From Actinomycetota bacterium (GTDB lineage: Bacteria; Actinomycetota; Actinomycetes; Streptosporangiales; Streptosporangiaceae), in assembly GCA_003168295.1 (NCBI GenBank), contig PMST01000273.1:1-25106 (forward strand): a stretch of 25,106 nt of DNA, given 5' to 3'. Positions within the stretch are counted from its first letter, which is position 1. Each line of letters starts with the position of its first letter. This document shows, piece by piece, positions 21,600-25,106 of this stretch. The notes below the pieces were generated by a model that did no database searches, had not been told where the DNA came from, and was given only the letters and a program-made list of their open reading frames with translations. Made by a program: the position numbers and the translations under genes.

Positions 21600-22570
21600 G
21601 CGCTGGCCTTGCGCGCACCGGCCTTGGCGCGTGAGCGGGTCTTCGGGGTCTCTGGGTCTTCGTCGGTGTCCTTCGCGGCGGCCTTGGCCGTCTTGGCCCG
21701 GGTGGCTGGCTTGGCGCTCGCGGCCGGCTTGGCGCGGGCGGCGGGCTTGGCGCGGGCGGCGGGCTTGGCCTCGATGGCCGCCTGGCCGCGCTGGTCCTTC
21801 AGGGCGGCGACGCTGGCGCGCAGGATCTCGGTCAGGTCGGCGGGCTGCTTCCTGGGCTCGGCGGCCTCGACCCCCGCGGGGCGGACCACGTCGTTGCCCT
21901 CGACCTTGGCCTGGACGACGGCTTCGAGCGCTTCGCGGTAGGTGTCGTGGTACTGGTCGGGGTCGAAGTCCTCCGTCATCGTCTCGATCAGTGACGCGGC
22001 CATCTTCAGCTCCTGCGTCCGGACCTCGATGTCCTCGTCGAGGAACGCGAAATCAGGCTTGCGCACCTCATCGGGCCACAGCAGGGTTTCCAGGGTGATG
22101 ACCCCCTCCCTGACCCGCAGCGCGGCCAGCGTCTCGCGCTGCCGCAGCGCGACCTTGGCCACGGCCACCTTGCCCGACTTCTCCAGCGCGTCGCGGAACA
22201 GCACGTAGGCCCGGGCGCCGGTCGGCTCGGGTTCTGTGTAGTAGCTCTTGGCCGCGAGAATCGGCTCGACCTGGGCACTCGGCGCGAAGTGCAGCACCTC
22301 GATCCGGTGGGCGGTCACCAGCGGGAGCTCGGCGAGGTCCTCGTCGGTCAGCACCACCATGTCGCCGGTGGGCAGCTCGTAGCCCTTGGCGATATCGGAG
22401 TACGGGACTTCCTCTCCGTCCAGCGTGCACACCCGGCGGAACTGGATCCTGGCCCCGTCCTTGCGGTGCACCTGGCGGAACGTGATGTCTCGCTGCTCTG
22501 TCGCCGCGTAGAGCTTGACCGGGATCACGACCAGGCCAAACGAGATCGCACCGGCCCATATGCTGCGCAT
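21596..22570 (-). CDS. ku: Bacterial Ku, non-homologous end-joining protein
   Basis: Homodimeric ring protein that binds DNA double-strand ends and recruits the ligase LigD. The 324-residue product begins MRSIWAGAISFGLVVIPVKLY, the standard Ku start; therefore ATG at 22570 (GGTAGG eight bases upstream) is chosen over the GTG three codons earlier. The core beta-barrel extends to about residue 255 with the EVLHFAPSAQVEPILAAKSYYTEP segment. The C-terminal tail is Lys/Ala-rich with AKPAAR hexapeptide repeats coded by an 18-bp DNA repeat; such basic tails bind DNA in actinobacterial Ku. No ligD is present in the window. The downstream hydrolase overlaps by four bases. Confidence 0.95.
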   Translation of the reverse strand: MRSIWAGAISFGLVVIPVKLYAATEQRDITFRQVHRKDGARIQFRRVCTLDGEEVPYSDIAKGYELPTGDMVVLTDEDLAELPLVTAHRIEVLHFAPSAQVEPILAAKSYYTEPEPTGARAYVLFRDALEKSGKVAVAKVALRQRETLAALRVREGVITLETLLWPDEVRKPDFAFLDEDIEVRTQELKMAASLIETMTEDFDPDQYHDTYREALEAVVQAKVEGNDVVRPAGVEAAEPRKQPADLTEILRASVAALKDQRGQAAIEAKPAARAKPAARAKPAASAKPATRAKTAKAAAKDTDEDPETPKTRSRAKAGARKASA

Positions 22571-22714
22571 GGCCTTCACCTACCCCGGTTGGCATGCCCC
22601 TGATACCTGCGGTCGCGCCTGAATTCAGCGTGGCCCTTATTTCCCATAATCGACAATACATTCGAGCAGGTACGGGACTAGCATAGATGGATTTAGCCCA
22701 ACTCTACTAGCGAG

Positions 22715-22730
22715 CTTAGCCGCGGCTGAG
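22715..22730. promoter_or_regulatory. 16-bp near-palindrome between ku and the flavoprotein gene
   Basis: CTTAGCCGCGGCTGAG contains the perfect 10-bp palindrome AGCCGCGGCT and matches at 7 of 8 half-site positions overall. It lies in the 240-bp divergent region, about 80 bases before the flavoprotein start, and could be an operator for either gene. Confidence 0.35.
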
Positions 22731-22810
22731 ATGATGGAGCTGCCCGGAGGTCGCCGATCACACCTGGTTAAGGCCGGATGACGGCTCGAAGTTCGAGGGG
22801 GGCTGCAGAG

Positions 22811-24394
22811 ATGGGCGCTTTCGATGTAGTGGTGCTCGGCGGTGGCACCGCGGGCGTGCACGTCGCCACCGAAGCCGCGCGCGGCGGCAAGTCCGTGGCG
22901 ATCGTGGAGGCCGGGCTGATCGGAGGCGAGTCCCCCTACCTGGCCTGCCTGCCGTCCAACTCGCTGCTGCTTTCGGCGGCCCGGGGCGAGACATGGGAAG
23001 ACGCGGTCGCCCGCCGGAACGAGGTGACCGGCGGTCTGGACGATTCCGCCCCGGCACGGCGGCTGGCCGACGCGGGCGTGACGGTGATCCGCGGGACCGG
23101 CCGGATCAGGCGGCCGGGGACGGTCGAGGTCACGCTGGCTCCAGGCCAGGGCGGTCAGGTCCAGGGCGAGGGCGGCCCGGATGAGGGCTCGGTGACGCTG
23201 ACCTATGCGGACCTGGTCATCGCGACGGGATGCGAGCCGGTCGCGCCGCCGATCGAGGGCCTGGCCGATATCCCGGCCTGGACCACGGCCGAGGGCCTGT
23301 GCTCGCCCGACCTGCCGCGCCGCCTCATCGTGCTCGGCGGCGGGCCCGCCGGGTGCGAGCTCACCCAGATCTACGCCGCCTTCGGTTCTCAGGTCACGCT
23401 GGTGGAAGCCGAGCCCGGGCTGCTGCCATCCGAACCTGCCTTCGCCGGGGAGATCCTGGCCGCGGCGCTGCGGCGGGCCGGCGCCGAGATCTCCCTCGGC
23501 GCCGCGGCCACCAAGGCCGAACGCACCAATGACGGCCTGACCCTCGGCCTGGCCGACGGCACGCGGATCGACGCGGACCGGCTGCTGCTCGCCTCGGGCC
23601 GGCGCCCCAGGCTCAGCGGCCTCGGCCTGGACGCGCTCGGTATCAACCTGACCCCGGGGATGGCCCTGCCCACCACGACGACCTGCCAGGTGACCGGCAC
23701 CAACGACGCACCAGACGGTTCCGGCCGGGTGTGGGCGGCGGGGGACGTCACCGGCACCACGCACACCCACGCCAGCCATTACCAGGCCCGGGTGGTCGCC
23801 GCCAACATCATGGGCCAGCGCCGCGAAGCCGATTACAGTGCCATCCCGCGCTGCGTCTTCACCGCGCCATCGGTCTTCGCGGTCGGGATCGTGCCTCAGG
23901 CTGGCGACGGGCTGACCACGGTACGAGCCGACCTGGGCGACACGGCCCGGGCCTACCTGACCGCCGATGACGGCGGCGCGGTGGAACTCTACGCCGAGGA
24001 CGGAGTGCTGGTCGGCGCGGTCGCGGTGGGGCCGGACGCGTCCGCCTGGATGGGCGAGGTTACCCTCGCGATCAGGGCCAAGGTCCCCGCGGCGATCCTC
24101 GGCGATGTGGTGCATGCCTTTCCCACCTACGGGGAAGCACTGGAGAGTGCACTCCGGGAGCTGGCGGTGGCCGGGGCCATCGGTGCAGCCGCCGATCAGG
24201 AGGAAAAGGGGTCTGGACAAGTGAGCGAGTTGGACATGGAGACGCCCGAGGGCGACGCCATCGAGCAGCACCAGCACGTCGTCGCGGAAGAGGACGAGAC
24301 CGACCCTCGCCGCGAGGTCCCGTTCGAGGTCAATGAGGCCGACGCGGCCGAACAGGAGGTCTCTGTCGGCTTTGACGATGACGATTACCGCTGA
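22811..24394 (+). CDS. FAD-dependent pyridine nucleotide-disulfide oxidoreductase family protein with one redox Cys lost, C-terminal acidic fusion
   Basis: 527-residue flavoprotein. FAD Rossmann motif VVVLGGGTAG (6-15), NAD(P) motif RLIVLGGGPAGCEL, the second FAD motif RVWAAGDVTGT and the dimerisation domain (about 345-460) are present. In the active-site helix, GGESPYLACLPSN (38-50), the family's CxxxxC has become Ser41...Cys46, and the usual Lys after the second Cys is N50. The redox disulfide cannot form, so NAD(P)H-FAD chemistry with a single Cys or none is expected. ATG at 22811 with GGGGG eight bases upstream is preferred to the ATG at 22778. After about residue 460 the frame continues without a stop into a very acidic ~58-residue part ending in DDDDYR (24221-24394), which resembles a separate small protein. 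Confidence 0.82.
   Translation: MGAFDVVVLGGGTAGVHVATEAARGGKSVAIVEAGLIGGESPYLACLPSNSLLLSAARGETWEDAVARRNEVTGGLDDSAPARRLADAGVTVIRGTGRIRRPGTVEVTLAPGQGGQVQGEGGPDEGSVTLTYADLVIATGCEPVAPPIEGLADIPAWTTAEGLCSPDLPRRLIVLGGGPAGCELTQIYAAFGSQVTLVEAEPGLLPSEPAFAGEILAAALRRAGAEISLGAAATKAERTNDGLTLGLADGTRIDADRLLLASGRRPRLSGLGLDALGINLTPGMALPTTTTCQVTGTNDAPDGSGRVWAAGDVTGTTHTHASHYQARVVAANIMGQRREADYSAIPRCVFTAPSVFAVGIVPQAGDGLTTVRADLGDTARAYLTADDGGAVELYAEDGVLVGAVAVGPDASAWMGEVTLAIRAKVPAAILGDVVHAFPTYGEALESALRELAVAGAIGAAADQEEKGSGQVSELDMETPEGDAIEQHQHVVAEEDETDPRREVPFEVNEADAAEQEVSVGFDDDDYR
24221..24394 (+). CDS. Acidic C-terminal module, possibly an internally started 57-aa protein
   Basis: The GTG at 24221 is in frame with the flavoprotein. 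GGGG lies nine bases and AGGAGG about 16 bases upstream, so it could be translated on its own as well as by read-through. The 57-residue product is strongly acidic (about 20 Asp/Glu), begins SELDMETPEGDAIEQHQ and ends DDDDYR. From memory, small acidic proteins with this kind of start and DEDDYR-like end exist as free-standing genes in actinomycetes; that would need a search. It is predicted to be disordered; function unknown. Confidence 0.45.
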   Translation: MSELDMETPEGDAIEQHQHVVAEEDETDPRREVPFEVNEADAAEQEVSVGFDDDDYR

Positions 24395-24456
24395 CGGCGA
24401 CCTAGTATGAGAGTGAGCGAGGGAAAAGTAGCCGCGCAACCACTCGGAGACCGAAC

Positions 24457-25080
24457 TTGACGGCACCGTCTGACACGAGGCCACGCGGTAACCGGCTGCC
24501 GCGGCACGAACGCCGGCGGCAGCTTCTGGACGCCGCGCTTGAGCTGTTCGTGGCCCGCGGGTATCACGCCGCCGCCATGGACGAGATCGCCGAGCGCGCG
24601 GGCGTCAGCAAGCCCGTGCTCTACCAGCACTTCCCCGGCAAGCTCGAGCTGTACCTGGCCTTGCTCGACGAAAGCGTGGACACGCTGGTGGAAAAGGTCC
24701 GGGACGCGCTCAAGTCCAACGCGGACAACAAGCAGCGGGTCGCCGCCACCTTTGGCGCCTACTTCGAGTACGTGGGCGGGCAGGGTCAGGCCTTCCGGCT
24801 GGTGTTCGAGTCGGACCTGGGCAACGAGCCGGCCGTCCGGGCCCGGCTGGACCGGGGCCAGCGCGAGTGCGCCGCGATGGTCAGCCAGGTGGTCCGGGAA
24901 GACGCCGGGATCTCGGACGACGAGGCGCACCTGCTGAGCGTGGGGATGGTCGGCATGGCCCAGGTCACCGCGCGGTACTGGCTCACCTCGCGCGATCGCA
25001 TCCCGCAGGAAGCGGCCGAGCAGCTCGTGGCCAGGCTCGCCTGGCGCGGCATCAGCGGCTGGCCGCGCAGCGAGCACTGA
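24457..25080 (+). CDS. TetR-family transcriptional regulator
   Basis: 207-residue repressor-type protein. The N-terminal TetR helix-turn-helix is at about 17-63: RRQLLDAALELFVARGYHAAAMDEIAERAGVSKPVLYQHFPGK, with the ARGY...VSKPVLYQHF pattern. The C-terminal helical domain (about 70-200) holds the ligand pocket and dimer interface, with no recognised ligand motif. The TTG start is supported by GGAGA six bases upstream. It lies 62 bases after the flavoprotein gene on the same strand, and a TAGTAT at 24401-24406 could be its own -10 box. The target is unknown; the divergent region at 22571-22810 or genes beyond the window are options. Confidence 0.92.
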   Translation: MTAPSDTRPRGNRLPRHERRRQLLDAALELFVARGYHAAAMDEIAERAGVSKPVLYQHFPGKLELYLALLDESVDTLVEKVRDALKSNADNKQRVAATFGAYFEYVGGQGQAFRLVFESDLGNEPAVRARLDRGQRECAAMVSQVVREDAGISDDEAHLLSVGMVGMAQVTARYWLTSRDRIPQEAAEQLVARLAWRGISGWPRSEH

Positions 25081-25085
25081 CCAGC

Positions 25086-25106
25086 GAGCACCGAGCACCG
25101 AGCACC
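25086..25106. repeat. 7-bp tandem repeat GAGCACC at the window edge
   Basis: Three perfect copies run to the last base, so the array may continue. A related GCGAGCACTGA is the end of the TetR gene just before, suggesting the repeat grew from its stop region. Confidence 0.85.

Noticed and set aside
22637..24484. Minus-strand frame of 615 codons opposite the flavoprotein gene.
   Set aside because: The plus strand holds intact FAD and NAD motifs; the antisense product has no recognisable fold and would run across the divergent promoter region.

Overview
This 25.1 kb window is a stretch of high-GC actinobacterial chromosome. Evidence: almost every third codon position is G or C, GTG and TTG starts are common, several genes look leaderless with a -10 box six bases before the start codon, and the gene families are typical (TrpB2-type tryptophan synthase, MoeZ, bacterial Ku, sucrase/ferredoxin-like protein, MocR regulator). 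A filamentous actinomycete, perhaps of the Streptosporangiales, fits best, but the genus cannot be fixed from sequence reading alone. There is no phage, transposon, CRISPR array or rRNA. The window is mainly housekeeping and regulatory DNA.

Layout. Positions 1-2101 hold two convergent aromatic amino acid genes: the 3' part of a TrpB2-type trpB and a class I DAHP synthase (aroF). The aroF leader (2102-2280) is the most interesting non-coding feature. It holds a candidate leader peptide with a Trp codon near its end, and four segments that can pair in mutually exclusive ways, the last pairing hiding the aroF ribosome-binding site. Then come a GT-C-like multi-pass membrane protein (2500-4347), a puzzling stretch with a possible small ORF and RNA-like inverted repeats (4348-4677), and a sucrase/ferredoxin-like protein. 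A minus-strand EamA transporter/B3-B4 domain gene pair with an unusual 211-nt overlap is divergent from a leaderless MocR regulator (7246-8766).

Positions 8763-11390 hold a LapA-like membrane protein and a NarL-type two-component system (sensor kinase overlapping its response regulator), with a 20-bp palindrome upstream as a candidate autoregulatory operator. Positions 11746-13558 carry a plus-strand cluster of SLT-like transglycosylase, DJ-1/PfpI protein and M24 metallopeptidase-like protein. They are followed by a small minus-strand helical protein, a class II glutamine amidotransferase and a 99-residue orphan beta-rich protein.

Positions 15333-15740 hold tRNA-Glu(CTC) and tRNA-Gln(CTG), each followed by its own long hairpin. 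Downstream on the minus strand lie an ABC-F ATPase, then an apparent operon moeZ - 70-aa protein - manA, then Ku translationally coupled to an alpha/beta hydrolase. The window ends on the plus strand with a flavoprotein of the disulfide-reductase fold that has lost one redox cysteine and is fused in frame to a small acidic protein, followed by a TetR regulator.

Recurring themes are tight packing (convergent genes sharing four-base palindromic stops at 8763-8766 and 13555-13558) and 15-bp in-frame micro-repeats in three unrelated genes. No clear defence or secondary-metabolite cluster was found. The best candidates for undescribed biology are the aroF leader, the 4348-4677 region, the orphan beta-rich protein and the fused flavoprotein.
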